Assembly: GCF_007988825.1 (NCBI RefSeq)
Contig: NZ_BJUW01000019.1
Location: 1 to 49,517, forward strand
Direction of reading: 5' to 3'
Length of the DNA stretch: 49,517 bases
Origin: Microbacterium aerolatum
GTDB lineage: Bacteria; Actinomycetota; Actinomycetes; Actinomycetales; Microbacteriaceae
The position numbers were made by a program, and so were the translations under genes. Of the stretch, positions 18,768-26,867 are shown in pieces; the stretch's first letter is position 1; each line of letters opens with the position of its first letter. Under the pieces are notes generated by a model. The model had not been told where the DNA came from. It saw only the letters and a list, made by a program, of their open reading frames with translations, and made no database searches.

Positions 18768-19763
18768 TCAGCTGCGTGCTTCGAGCGCGTCGGCGAATGC
18801 GTTGAGGAACTCGGTGTAGGTCTGGATGCCCTCGTTCGTGTACGTGTCGGCGGGCATGTAGACGATGTTGCCCTCGGAGACGGCGGTGACGCCTGCGAGC
18901 GCCTCGGAGTTCTCCAGGATGTCAGCGGCGGGCGAGTAGCTCGGGTCGTCGGCGGCGACCGCGGCGTCACGGTCCATCACGAGGATCCAGTCCGGGTTCG
19001 AGTCGGCGATCGCCTCGACGGCGATGTCGTCGCCCTGGTGGTCGTCGGTGGCGTCCGAGACCTCGAGCGCCGGGGTGAGCTCGGCGAAGTCGAACACCGG
19101 GCCGAGCGTCCGGCCGACGGTCGGGGCGATGTAGCCGATCTCTCCGCCGGAGGTGGTGACGGCCATCACGGTCTCGCCGTCGTCGTAGGCGTCCTTGACG
19201 CGCGCGATCGCCTCGTCCAGAGCATCCGTCAGCTCCTTGGCCTCGTCCTGCTTGCCGAAGATCTCGCCGAGGACGAGCGTCTGCCGCTTGAGCTCCTCGT
19301 CGAAGGGCTCGCCGTCGCGCGGGTCGAGCTCGAGGACGAGCGCGTCCGGGGCGTAGGTGGTGAAGTCGTCGTGGTACTGGGCGAAGCGCTGACCATTGAT
19401 GATGAGGTCGGGCTCGACGGCCACGACGGATTCGAGGTCGGGCTCGCGGTGGCTGCCGAGATCGATGATGGAGTCGTCCTCGGTGTACGAGATGGTGCTC
19501 GGCATCAGCGAGACGGCCGCCGCGGTCAGCTCGATGCCCCAGGAGTCGAGGGTCTCGAAGGTGCGGTTGTCGGTCGCGACGACGGAGGTCAGCGGCAGGT
19601 CGATCGTGTGGCTGCCGTTGTTGTCCTCGATCGTGACGGAGGTGGCTTCCGCCTCGGACGTGGGCTGCTCGGATTCCGCTGCGGGCGTCGACGCGCAGGA
19701 CGCGAGCGCCAGTGCGGAGACGAGAACGACGGATGCTGCGGCGAACGGACGACGCGATGACAT
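18768..19763 (-). CDS. Siderophore-binding lipoprotein
   Basis: A 331-residue substrate-binding protein of the FatB/CeuE/YclQ class (periplasmic-binding type III fold). The signal peptide ends in the lipobox LASC, with Cys23 as the lipidated residue, followed by an acidic Ser/Thr/Glu linker. The fold is marked by VVATDNRTFETLDSWGIEL and VEPDLIINGQRF. The ligand is probably a ferric siderophore, inferred from the neighbours. GAGGAG precedes the ATG. First gene of the operon, with DtxR-like boxes immediately upstream. Confidence 0.93.
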   Translation of the reverse strand: MSSRRPFAAASVVLVSALALASCASTPAAESEQPTSEAEATSVTIEDNNGSHTIDLPLTSVVATDNRTFETLDSWGIELTAAAVSLMPSTISYTEDDSIIDLGSHREPDLESVVAVEPDLIINGQRFAQYHDDFTTYAPDALVLELDPRDGEPFDEELKRQTLVLGEIFGKQDEAKELTDALDEAIARVKDAYDDGETVMAVTTSGGEIGYIAPTVGRTLGPVFDFAELTPALEVSDATDDHQGDDIAVEAIADSNPDWILVMDRDAAVAADDPSYSPAADILENSEALAGVTAVSEGNIVYMPADTYTNEGIQTYTEFLNAFADALEARS

Positions 19764-19799
19764 GAAGGCTCCTCGAGAGTCGGATGATGGTCGAGGTCT

Positions 19800-19818
19800 T
19801 TAGGTTAGGCAACCCTGA
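19800..19818. promoter_or_regulatory. DtxR/IdeR-type iron box
   Basis: TTAGGTTAGGCAACCCTGA matches the 19-bp iron-box consensus (TTAGGTTAGGCTAACCTAA) at 16 positions. It lies 36 bases upstream of the lipoprotein start and covers the minus-strand TAACCT that could serve as its -10. Iron-loaded DtxR or IdeR would repress the uptake operon from here. Confidence 0.8.
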
Positions 19819-19824
19819 CCTCGC

Positions 19825-19843
19825 CCTACGGAGGCTAACCTAA
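19825..19843. promoter_or_regulatory. Second DtxR/IdeR-type half-conserved iron box
   Basis: The right half GGCTAACCTAA is perfect and the left half is poor (12 of 19 positions in total). It overlaps TAACCT, the -10 placed 6 bases before the ATG of the siderophore-interacting protein. One regulator could therefore repress both divergent transcripts through the paired boxes. Confidence 0.65.
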
Positions 19844-19847
19844 CTTC

Positions 19848-20612
19848 ATGGCCAATCCGAAATCGTCCTTCGCGCTGGAGCGCCAGCGACTCGACCTCCA
19901 GTTCCGCGCCGTCACGCTCACCGCGCGCGAGCAGCTCGCGCCGAACTACGTGCGGGTGCGGTTGGAGGGCGACGATCTGTTCGGCTTCACTTCGCTCGGC
20001 AGCGACGACCACATGCGACTGTTCTTCCCTGATGAGATGCCGGATTCGCTCGAAGAGCTGCGCGCCGCCCCCAGCCGCGAGTACACCCCGCTGGTGTGGG
20101 ATGAGAACTGGCTCGAGGTCGAGTTCGCCGTCCACGGCGACGAAGGCATCGCAGCCCGCTGGGCGGCGACGGCACCGCTCGGTTCGCAGATCGGCGTGGG
20201 CGGACCCCGTGGTTCTGCGGTGATCACCGGGACGCCCGGCTCGTGGTTCCTCGCAGGGGACGAGACGGCGATCCCGGCGATCCGGCGCTTCGCCGCCCTG
20301 ATCGGCGACCAGCCCGCGCGCATCGTCATCGAAGCGCACGGGTCCGAAGACGAGATCGAGATCGATGCGCCCGTGAAGGTCGAGTGGCTGCACCGCGGCG
20401 ACGAGCCGGCCGGTTCCGCGCTGATCTCGTTCCTCGAGGGCCTCGGCGAGTCGGATGCCACAGGTTCCGACCCGTTCGTGTTCGTCGCGGCCGAGCAGTC
20501 GGTGGTCAAGCCCGGTCGCGCACTCCTCGCGCGCTGGAGCGTCAGCACCGACCAGGCGACGGTGAAGGGTTACTGGAAGCGCGGCGAGGCCGAGTACCAC
20601 GCCCCGCACTGA
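19848..20612 (+). CDS. Siderophore-interacting protein (FAD-dependent ferric reductase, ViuB-like)
   Basis: A 254-residue cytoplasmic flavoprotein that frees iron from imported siderophores by reduction. The N-terminal FAD domain contains APNYVRVRLEGDDLFGF and DHMRLFFP. The C-terminal NAD(P)H domain begins PGSWFLAGDETAIPAIRRF and ends ATVKGYWKRGEAEYH, both family hallmarks. The ATG at 19848 lies 6 bases after TAACCT inside an iron box, so it is probably leaderless and iron-repressed. Divergent from the uptake operon it would serve. Confidence 0.92.
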   Translation: MANPKSSFALERQRLDLQFRAVTLTAREQLAPNYVRVRLEGDDLFGFTSLGSDDHMRLFFPDEMPDSLEELRAAPSREYTPLVWDENWLEVEFAVHGDEGIAARWAATAPLGSQIGVGGPRGSAVITGTPGSWFLAGDETAIPAIRRFAALIGDQPARIVIEAHGSEDEIEIDAPVKVEWLHRGDEPAGSALISFLEGLGESDATGSDPFVFVAAEQSVVKPGRALLARWSVSTDQATVKGYWKRGEAEYHAPH

Positions 20613-20674
20613 GCGCCGGCGCGGGCCGACGACGCCCCTCGACGATCCAGCGGCCATCCGACAGACTGGTCCGC

Positions 20675-21082
20675 ATGCCTGTCTTCGATCATCTCGGAAT
20701 CACCGTCGACGACCTTCCGCGCGGTATCGCGCAGTTCGATCCCGTGATGGCAGCCCTCGGATTCGCTCGGAGCGACAGCGAGAACAGCGTCGCATGGGAC
20801 CGCGACGACGAGACTGAGCTGATCCTCTTCCGTGCCCGAGAAGAGGACACCGGCCCGCATGAGCACGGCCGTGTCGGGTGGCAGCACCTCGCGTTCTCTG
20901 TCGACTCGAGGGCCGACGTGGACCGTCTGCACTCGATCGCGATGGATGCCGGCTGGACGGCCGTCCGCGAGCCCAAGGAGTATCCGCGATTCTCCGACCG
21001 GTACTACGCGTCGTTCGTCGAGGACGACTGCGGCATCCGGATCGAGTTCATGCACAACCCGCCGCGCGCGGCCGCAGGCTGA
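20675..21082 (+). CDS. VOC family protein
   Basis: A 135-residue glyoxalase-fold protein. The first half opens MPVFDHLGITVDDLPRGIAQF and the second GRVGWQHLAFSVDSRADVDRL. His6, His67-like and the late Glu in IRIEFMHN are plausible metal ligands. A chemical function cannot be assigned. The ATG at 20675 is 7 bases after CAGACT, a weaker leaderless-like arrangement. It is convergent with the MFS gene, 4 bases away. Confidence 0.85.
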   Translation: MPVFDHLGITVDDLPRGIAQFDPVMAALGFARSDSENSVAWDRDDETELILFRAREEDTGPHEHGRVGWQHLAFSVDSRADVDRLHSIAMDAGWTAVREPKEYPRFSDRYYASFVEDDCGIRIEFMHNPPRAAAG

Positions 21083-21086
21083 GCGG

Positions 21087-22556
21087 TCACATCGTCGCGG
21101 GCTGCTGCTCCGCCTCGGCCACCGTCCGGTCGGTGAAGGCCTGCTTCGGCACGAACACGAGCAGCACTGCCGCGGCCAGGGCGGTGACGCCGCACACGAT
21201 CCAGACGGTGAAGTAGCCCTCCAGCGAGCCGGCGGTGCCTTCCGCTCCCCCGGCCGCAGAAGCGACGCCGTGCAGCAGCGCGATGCCGAACACGCACGAG
21301 GCGATCGCGCCGCCGACGGTCTTGACGGAGTTCGTGAGTCCTGTCGCGACGCCGGTCTGCGTCTCCGGAGCAGCGGATGCCGCAGCGGCCGGCAGCGCGG
21401 CGACGAGCGCCCCGGAGCCGATGCCGACGATCACCATGTTCGTGATCACCTGAAGGTACGCGTCGTGGAACGGCAGGAAGAGCAGGTACCCGACGGCGAC
21501 GAATCCGGATGCGCCGATCAGGGTGATCCGCGGCGTCAGCACTCGCGCGATGACAGGGAACAGCAGCGCGCCCACGATCATGCCGATCAGGTAGATGCCG
21601 ATGATGAGCGAGGTCGCAAAGCCGGTCGTGCCGAGCCCGTACCCGTAAACCTCCGGGTCGGTGCGCGAGAAGGTCGACAGCGGTGCCTGAGCGCCGAGCA
21701 CGCTGACACCGAACAGCCCGGCGGTGAGGAACACCGGACCGAGCGCCGGCGAGCGGAACATACGCACGTCGATCAGCGGGTCGTCGTGGCGGAGCTCCCA
21801 GAGCACGAACGGCACGATCAGCAGCAGGCCGAGCGCGACAACGACCCACGACCACGGGTTGACCAGTCCGCCATCGAGGCGCAGCAGGCTGAGCCCGCCG
21901 GTGAAGCAGATCAGCGCCAGCGAGATCAGCACGAGCCCCACGGTGTCGAGCACACCGCCGGTCTGATCCGGCGACTCCTTCACCCCGAACAGGATGACGA
22001 AGAAGCACACCACGACCAGTAGGGCGGGGATCAGCAGCACGATCGTCAGCGGCAGCACGTCGATCAGTGCGCCGCCGACCAGCGCGCCGAGGATGGCGCC
22101 GGTCTCGAGAGCCGCGACGAGCAGGCCGGCAGCCCGGGCGGTGATCACGGAACGCCCCTCCATCCGCCGCGAACGCGACCAGATGAGGGCGATCTCCAGC
22201 GGCAGCCACACGACGTAGAAGCCCATCAGCGTCCACGCCACCAGGAACACCCAGAACGAATCCGTGAACGGCAGGGCGAGCGCGGCCGCTGCGGTGAGCG
22301 CCGTCGAGATCAGCAGCATCCGCTTGTGCCCGATCATGTCGCCCAGCTTCGCGAACGCCGGCACGACGAGGGCCGACAGCATCAGCTGGGTGCCCTCGAG
22401 CCAGTTCACGTCGGCGTCGTGGATCTGCAGGTGCCGCGCGATGTCCGAGAGCATCGGCGTGTAGTACCCCTGGAGCACACCACTGGTGAACTCGACGAAG
22501 GCGAGGAATCCGACGACGGCGGCGAGCGCCCCGAGGGTCGCGGTACGGGGCATCAT
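21087..22556 (-). CDS. MFS transporter
   Basis: A 489-residue transporter with about 14 hydrophobic segments. The start reads MMPRTATLGALAAVVGFLAF and an early loop reads FAKLGDMIGHKRMLLI, the usual MFS motif. An acidic pair near the first helix and the ending FVPKQAFTDRTVAEAE are seen. Substrate unknown; efflux is likely. GGAGC precedes the double ATG. The M20 peptidase gene lies upstream on the same strand, 31 bases away, and may be co-transcribed. Confidence 0.88.
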   Translation of the reverse strand: MMPRTATLGALAAVVGFLAFVEFTSGVLQGYYTPMLSDIARHLQIHDADVNWLEGTQLMLSALVVPAFAKLGDMIGHKRMLLISTALTAAAALALPFTDSFWVFLVAWTLMGFYVVWLPLEIALIWSRSRRMEGRSVITARAAGLLVAALETGAILGALVGGALIDVLPLTIVLLIPALLVVVCFFVILFGVKESPDQTGGVLDTVGLVLISLALICFTGGLSLLRLDGGLVNPWSWVVVALGLLLIVPFVLWELRHDDPLIDVRMFRSPALGPVFLTAGLFGVSVLGAQAPLSTFSRTDPEVYGYGLGTTGFATSLIIGIYLIGMIVGALLFPVIARVLTPRITLIGASGFVAVGYLLFLPFHDAYLQVITNMVIVGIGSGALVAALPAAAASAAPETQTGVATGLTNSVKTVGGAIASCVFGIALLHGVASAAGGAEGTAGSLEGYFTVWIVCGVTALAAAVLLVFVPKQAFTDRTVAEAEQQPATM

Positions 22557-22587
22557 TGCTCCATTCGGGTATGGAAATGTCGGGACG

Positions 22588-23922
22588 TCAGGTCAGGTGC
22601 TCGAGCAGCGCCCGATGGAACTTCTCACCCCGCTCGAGCGTAGCGATCTCGACGCTTTCATCGACGCCATGGATGGCGGCGCGTTGCGCGTTCGACATCT
22701 CCAACGGCGCGAACCGGTACACGGCAGGCGAGAACCGGTGGAAGTGGCGCGAATCCGTCGCGGCCATCATCACGTACGGCACCGGCCGGACCCCGGGAAA
22801 CGCCTCTTCCAGCGCGCGACCGAGCAGCGCGAACTGCGCATTGTCGGTGGGCGACTCGGGTGAGGGCTCGCTGCCCTCCAGCACGTCGATCGACACCAGC
22901 GGATCGCGGATGCGGCGTCGCACCCGCGCGACGGCATCCTCGACCGTCTCACCCAGAGCGATGCGCAGGTTGACGGTGGCGGACGCCTGCGAGGGGATGA
23001 CGTTCGCCGCCGTTCCTCCGGACTGCATGGTGGGCGCGAGCGTGGTCCGCACCATCGCCGCCGGTTCTCCCCCGAGCGCCGCGAAGACTCGAGCAGTGAG
23101 CGGCGGCGCGGCCGCGAGGACCTTCAGCAGCAGCCGCGAGGGGCCCGTCGCCTGCTCGGAGAACTGCGACAGCATCCGCGAGATGGCCTTCGGCGTGCGC
23201 AGCCGGAACGTCCCTGGGTCAAGGCGATTCACCGCTCGCGCGATGCGACGCACCGCGGTGAGGGTGGGCGGTGCCGATGCGTGGCCGCCGTCGCCGCGCG
23301 CGCTGAGCTTCAGCGTCAGCACGCCCTTCTCGCCGACGCCGATCATCGCAGCCCGCCCCTGCACGAACGAGAGCGGAGCGTCGACGACGGCACCGCCCTC
23401 GTCGACGACGAGCCACGGCACGATTCCCCGTTCCTGGAGCACTCGCGCGATCTCGACCGCGGCGGCGCCGAATGTCTCCTCGTTGCCGCCGAACGACAGA
23501 TACACGTCGCGGGCGGGGGTGAATCCGGCCGCGAGCAGGTTCTCGACGGCCTCGAGAACGACGATGAGCGGACCCTTGTCGTCGAGTGCGCCGCGGCCGT
23601 ACACGCGTCCGTCGGCGATCGTGCCGGAGAACGGCGGGTGCGTCCAGGGGTCGGACTCGTCGACCGGCACGACGTCGTAGTGCGCCATGAGGACCAGCGG
23701 CGCGGCATCCGAGGAGCCCTTCCAGCGGAACAGGAGCCCGAAGTCAGTGTGCCGCTCGAGCTCGAGCTGCTGATGGGTGAGCGGATAGAGCTCGGCGATG
23801 AGTGCCGTGAAGTTATCGAACGGCTGCATCCCGCGCTCTTCGAGCTCGGCGGAGACCGTCGGCAGCTGGATCATGCGGGAGAGCCGATCGGCGATACCGG
23901 GGCGTGCGACGACTGCGTCCAT
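22588..23922 (-). CDS. M20 family metallopeptidase
   Basis: A 444-residue zinc aminoacylase or carboxypeptidase of the PM20D1/CPS1-like branch. Metal ligands are visible in LMAHYDVVPVD (His, Asp), GRGALDDKGP (bridging Asp), FGGNEETFGA (catalytic Glu-Glu) and TDSRHFHRF (late His). It is probably cytoplasmic, since no signal peptide is present. The ATG at 23922 follows TAGCAT by exactly 6 bases. Confidence 0.9.
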   Translation of the reverse strand: MDAVVARPGIADRLSRMIQLPTVSAELEERGMQPFDNFTALIAELYPLTHQQLELERHTDFGLLFRWKGSSDAAPLVLMAHYDVVPVDESDPWTHPPFSGTIADGRVYGRGALDDKGPLIVVLEAVENLLAAGFTPARDVYLSFGGNEETFGAAAVEIARVLQERGIVPWLVVDEGGAVVDAPLSFVQGRAAMIGVGEKGVLTLKLSARGDGGHASAPPTLTAVRRIARAVNRLDPGTFRLRTPKAISRMLSQFSEQATGPSRLLLKVLAAAPPLTARVFAALGGEPAAMVRTTLAPTMQSGGTAANVIPSQASATVNLRIALGETVEDAVARVRRRIRDPLVSIDVLEGSEPSPESPTDNAQFALLGRALEEAFPGVRPVPYVMMAATDSRHFHRFSPAVYRFAPLEMSNAQRAAIHGVDESVEIATLERGEKFHRALLEHLT

Positions 23923-24030
23923 CGCCTCATGCTAACTCGCGCGCGGACCGCTGCCGGACCGCGGTGAACTGTGGCCGCCGCGCCCGCTCATGCACGACAC
24001 TGAGAGTCGACAGCGAGAAGGGGAACACCG

Positions 24031-24777
24031 ATGAAGATCGCCATCGCAGGAGGAACAGGTGTGGTCGGGACGCCGACCGCCGAGGCCGTCAGCCGTGCGG
24101 GACACGAGGCGGTGATCCTGACGCGATCGCGCGGTGTGGATCTCGTCACGGGCGCAGGCCTGGATGCCGCGCTCGAGGGCGTCGACGCGGTGATCGACAC
24201 CGCGAACATCACCACCCTGAGCGCAGACGCCGCGACCGAGTTCTTCACGACGGCGACCGGGAACCTCGTCGGCGCCGCCGAGCGCGCAGGGGTGCGGCAT
24301 GTCGTGCTGCTGTCGATCGTCGGGATCGACCGGATCCCGGTCGATTACTACGCAGGGAAGGTCGCGCAGGAGAAGGTGATGGAGGCGTCGCCGGTGCCGT
24401 GGACGATCCAGCGGGCGACGCAGTTCCATGAGTTCGCGGCGCAGATGTTCGCGCGGGCGAAGGCCGGCCCCCTGCACCTGGCGCCGCGCGCCCGCACCCA
24501 GCCGGTCGCTGCGGCCGAGGTGGGCGAGCGACTCGTCGCACTGGCCGCGTCGGAGCCGCAGGGGCGCGCCAACGACTTCGCCGGCCCGCGCGAGGAGGCG
24601 CTGGATGCCATGATCAAGACCTACGCGAAGGCGATCGGCTACCGCGGCTGGGTGCCGTCGATCAGTCTCCCGACCGCGCAGATGAAGGGCATGCGCGCGG
24701 GACTCGCGCTGCCCGACCCCGAGGCGGATCACGGTCACCAGACGTTCGCGGAGTGGGTGGCGACGCAACACCGCTGA
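24031..24777 (+). CDS. NAD(P)-binding protein, atypical SDR (NmrA-like)
   Basis: A 248-residue Rossmann protein starting MKIAIAGGTGVVGTPTAEAV, with the atypical-SDR glycine motif GGTGVVG. VVLLSIVGIDRIPVDYYAGKVAQEKVME carries a YxxxK-like pair. Members act as NAD(P)H sensors or reductases, and which applies here is unknown. GAAGGGGAA precedes the ATG, so this gene uses a ribosome binding site. The FUSC gene follows after 45 bases. Confidence 0.88.
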   Translation: MKIAIAGGTGVVGTPTAEAVSRAGHEAVILTRSRGVDLVTGAGLDAALEGVDAVIDTANITTLSADAATEFFTTATGNLVGAAERAGVRHVVLLSIVGIDRIPVDYYAGKVAQEKVMEASPVPWTIQRATQFHEFAAQMFARAKAGPLHLAPRARTQPVAAAEVGERLVALAASEPQGRANDFAGPREEALDAMIKTYAKAIGYRGWVPSISLPTAQMKGMRAGLALPDPEADHGHQTFAEWVATQHR

Positions 24778-24822
24778 CGATTCTGCGAGAGCCCCTGATG
24801 GATTCCGCGAGAGAATGGATCA

Positions 24823-25830
24823 GTGAGTCTTTTCGCATTCGCCCCGTCCCGTGGTCCGCGGTGGCAGCTGGGGGTGCAGGCGGCGATCGGCATGACCGTG
24901 CCGATCACGGTGATGACTCTGTTGGGCTTCCCCATCCTGGGGTACATCGCCGCATCCGGCGCGTTCACCGTGCTGTTCGCCGGCGCCGCTCCGGTCGTGG
25001 AACGCGCCCGCGTACTGCCCTTCGTCGCGGCGGGACTCATCGCGAGTGCGACGCTGGGTGCGCTGGCCGGGGCGAATCTCGGGCTGGTCAGCATCGGCAT
25101 CGTCCTGATCGCACTCGCGTCCGCCGGTCTCTCGTTCGGGTTCAAGCTCGGACCGCCCGGGCCGATCTTCTTCGTGCTCGCGTTCGGGCTGTCGGCGCAG
25201 ATCCTCGGTCATGCCGCGATCGCCCCGCTGCTCTACATCGCCGCGTTCGCCTGCGGCTGCGCCTTCTCGTACGTCGTCGCGCTGTCGCCGTTGCTGATCC
25301 GCCGCGTGCGATCGCATCGGCCGCGTCCGCTGGGCGAGCTGTTCCCCGGGCCTGCATTCGATGCACCCTCGCGCTTGCTGCTGGTGCGCGTCGCGATCGT
25401 CGCGGTGATCGGCGTGCTCGTCGGACTCTTCGTCGACCCCGGCCGCAGCTACTGGATCGTCGGCGCCGCTGTCGCAGTGATCGGTGTCGCGGCCGACCGT
25501 CGAGCCGCGTTCCAGCGCGGACTGCACCGGATGGTGGGCACCATCGTCGGCGTCGGCGTCTATGCGCTGCTGACGCTGCTGCATCCGCAGGGGCTGTGGA
25601 TCGCGCTGATCCTCGGCATCATGCAGTTCTCGGTCGAGCTCGTCGTGGTGCGCCACTATGCGCTCGCGCTGACGATCATCACACCGCTCGTCCTGCTGCT
25701 GACGGGAGCCGCGACCGGGCAGATCGGGTCGATGGACGTCGCGCTGGAGCGGGTGATCGACACCATCGTCGGCGCCGCCCTGGGCGCGGCATCCGGCGTC
25801 CTGCATCCCCGCAGCGACGCGGGACGATAG
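24823..25830 (+). CDS. FUSC family membrane protein
   Basis: A 335-residue integral membrane protein with two blocks of hydrophobic helices (about 20-170 and 190-330). They are joined by a basic cytoplasmic loop near RRVRSHRPRPLGEL. The second block ends with the FUSC-type GRSYWIVGAAVAVIGVAADRRAAFQRGLHRMVGTIVG pattern of aromatic acid exporter (AaeB-like) proteins, quoted here only as landmarks at about residues 205-245. The GTG start at 24823 has GAGAAT 6 bases upstream. An export role is inferred. Confidence 0.82.
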   Translation: MSLFAFAPSRGPRWQLGVQAAIGMTVPITVMTLLGFPILGYIAASGAFTVLFAGAAPVVERARVLPFVAAGLIASATLGALAGANLGLVSIGIVLIALASAGLSFGFKLGPPGPIFFVLAFGLSAQILGHAAIAPLLYIAAFACGCAFSYVVALSPLLIRRVRSHRPRPLGELFPGPAFDAPSRLLLVRVAIVAVIGVLVGLFVDPGRSYWIVGAAVAVIGVAADRRAAFQRGLHRMVGTIVGVGVYALLTLLHPQGLWIALILGIMQFSVELVVVRHYALALTIITPLVLLLTGAATGQIGSMDVALERVIDTIVGAALGAASGVLHPRSDAGR

Positions 25831-25860
25831 ACCGACAAGGCCGGCCCGCGGGGGTCGCGC

Positions 25861-26796
25861 CTAGGACGTGGCGATGCCCACGGTGTCGGGCACCCGGTCG
25901 ACGAGTTCCGCAGCGGTCGCGACGATCACCTCGCGCATCGCCGCGGCCGCGCGGGTGGGGTTGACGTCAGAGCGATGCGCGAGCCCGATCGTGCGGGCCA
26001 AGCGCGGCTCCACCAGTCGCACCGATTGGAGCCCCGGCCGATCGAGCAGCACCATCGCCGGCACGACCGCGACGCCGAGCCCGCGCTCCACGAATCGCAG
26101 CACGGCGTCCATCTCCGCCCCTTCCACGACCGGGGTCGGCGCAAGTCCCGCGGCTCGGAAGGCGGCATCCGTCGTGGCGCGAAGGTCATAGCTCTCCGCG
26201 AAGAAGACGAGCGGCAGACGAGCGAGTTCCGTCACATCGATGCCGACGCCCGCGGTCAGCGGCGGGTGCGCGGCCGACGCGACCACCACGAGATCCTCGA
26301 TCAGCAGCGGAGTGCGCACCAGCGCGGAGTTCGTCACCGGCAGCTGGTCGGAGAGCGTGATCAGGGCCATGTCGAGCATCCCGCCCGCGAGTTGTTCGAC
26401 GAGCACGTTGGAGCCGGCCTCGGTCAGCAGCAGCTCGACGCCGGGGTGCGCCTCGTGAAAGTCGGCCATGGCCTCGGCGACCAGGCTGATGCACAGCGTC
26501 GGGCTCGCCCCCAGGCGCACCTGCCCGCGCTGGAGTCCGGCGAGCTCCGCCATCTCGGAGCGGATCGCGTCGGCATCCGTCAGCATGCGACGCGCGCGCG
26601 GCAGCAGCGTCTCCCCGGCGGGAGTCAGCGAGATGTTGCCCCTGGCGCGGTGGAACAGCTCGGCGCCGAGCTCCTGCTCGAGGGTCGAGATCTGGCGACT
26701 CAGCGATGGCTGGGCGAGATGCAGCTTCTCGGACGCACGGGTGAAGTGCCCGAGTTCAGCCACCGCGACGAATCCTTTGAGCTGTTCCAGATTCAT
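25861..26796 (-). CDS. LysR family transcriptional regulator
   Basis: A 311-residue regulator. The N-terminal helix-turn-helix is MNLEQLKGFVAVAELGHFTR through LAQPSLSRQISTLEQELGAEL. The C-terminal effector domain (about 90-290) starts VRLGASPTLCISLVAEAM. The ATG at 26796 follows TACGCT by 6 bases. It is divergent from the flavoprotein at 26868 across 71 bases. Following LysR practice, that gene is its likely target, with an acid co-inducer, but no clear T-N11-A box could be fixed by eye. Confidence 0.92.
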   Translation of the reverse strand: MNLEQLKGFVAVAELGHFTRASEKLHLAQPSLSRQISTLEQELGAELFHRARGNISLTPAGETLLPRARRMLTDADAIRSEMAELAGLQRGQVRLGASPTLCISLVAEAMADFHEAHPGVELLLTEAGSNVLVEQLAGGMLDMALITLSDQLPVTNSALVRTPLLIEDLVVVASAAHPPLTAGVGIDVTELARLPLVFFAESYDLRATTDAAFRAAGLAPTPVVEGAEMDAVLRFVERGLGVAVVPAMVLLDRPGLQSVRLVEPRLARTIGLAHRSDVNPTRAAAAMREVIVATAAELVDRVPDTVGIATS

Positions 26797-26867
26797 AGTT
26801 CCAGCGTATCGTCACGACGCCAACAATGCATTGGAGTTATCGTCGCCGGGTTCTTAGCGTGGAGATC

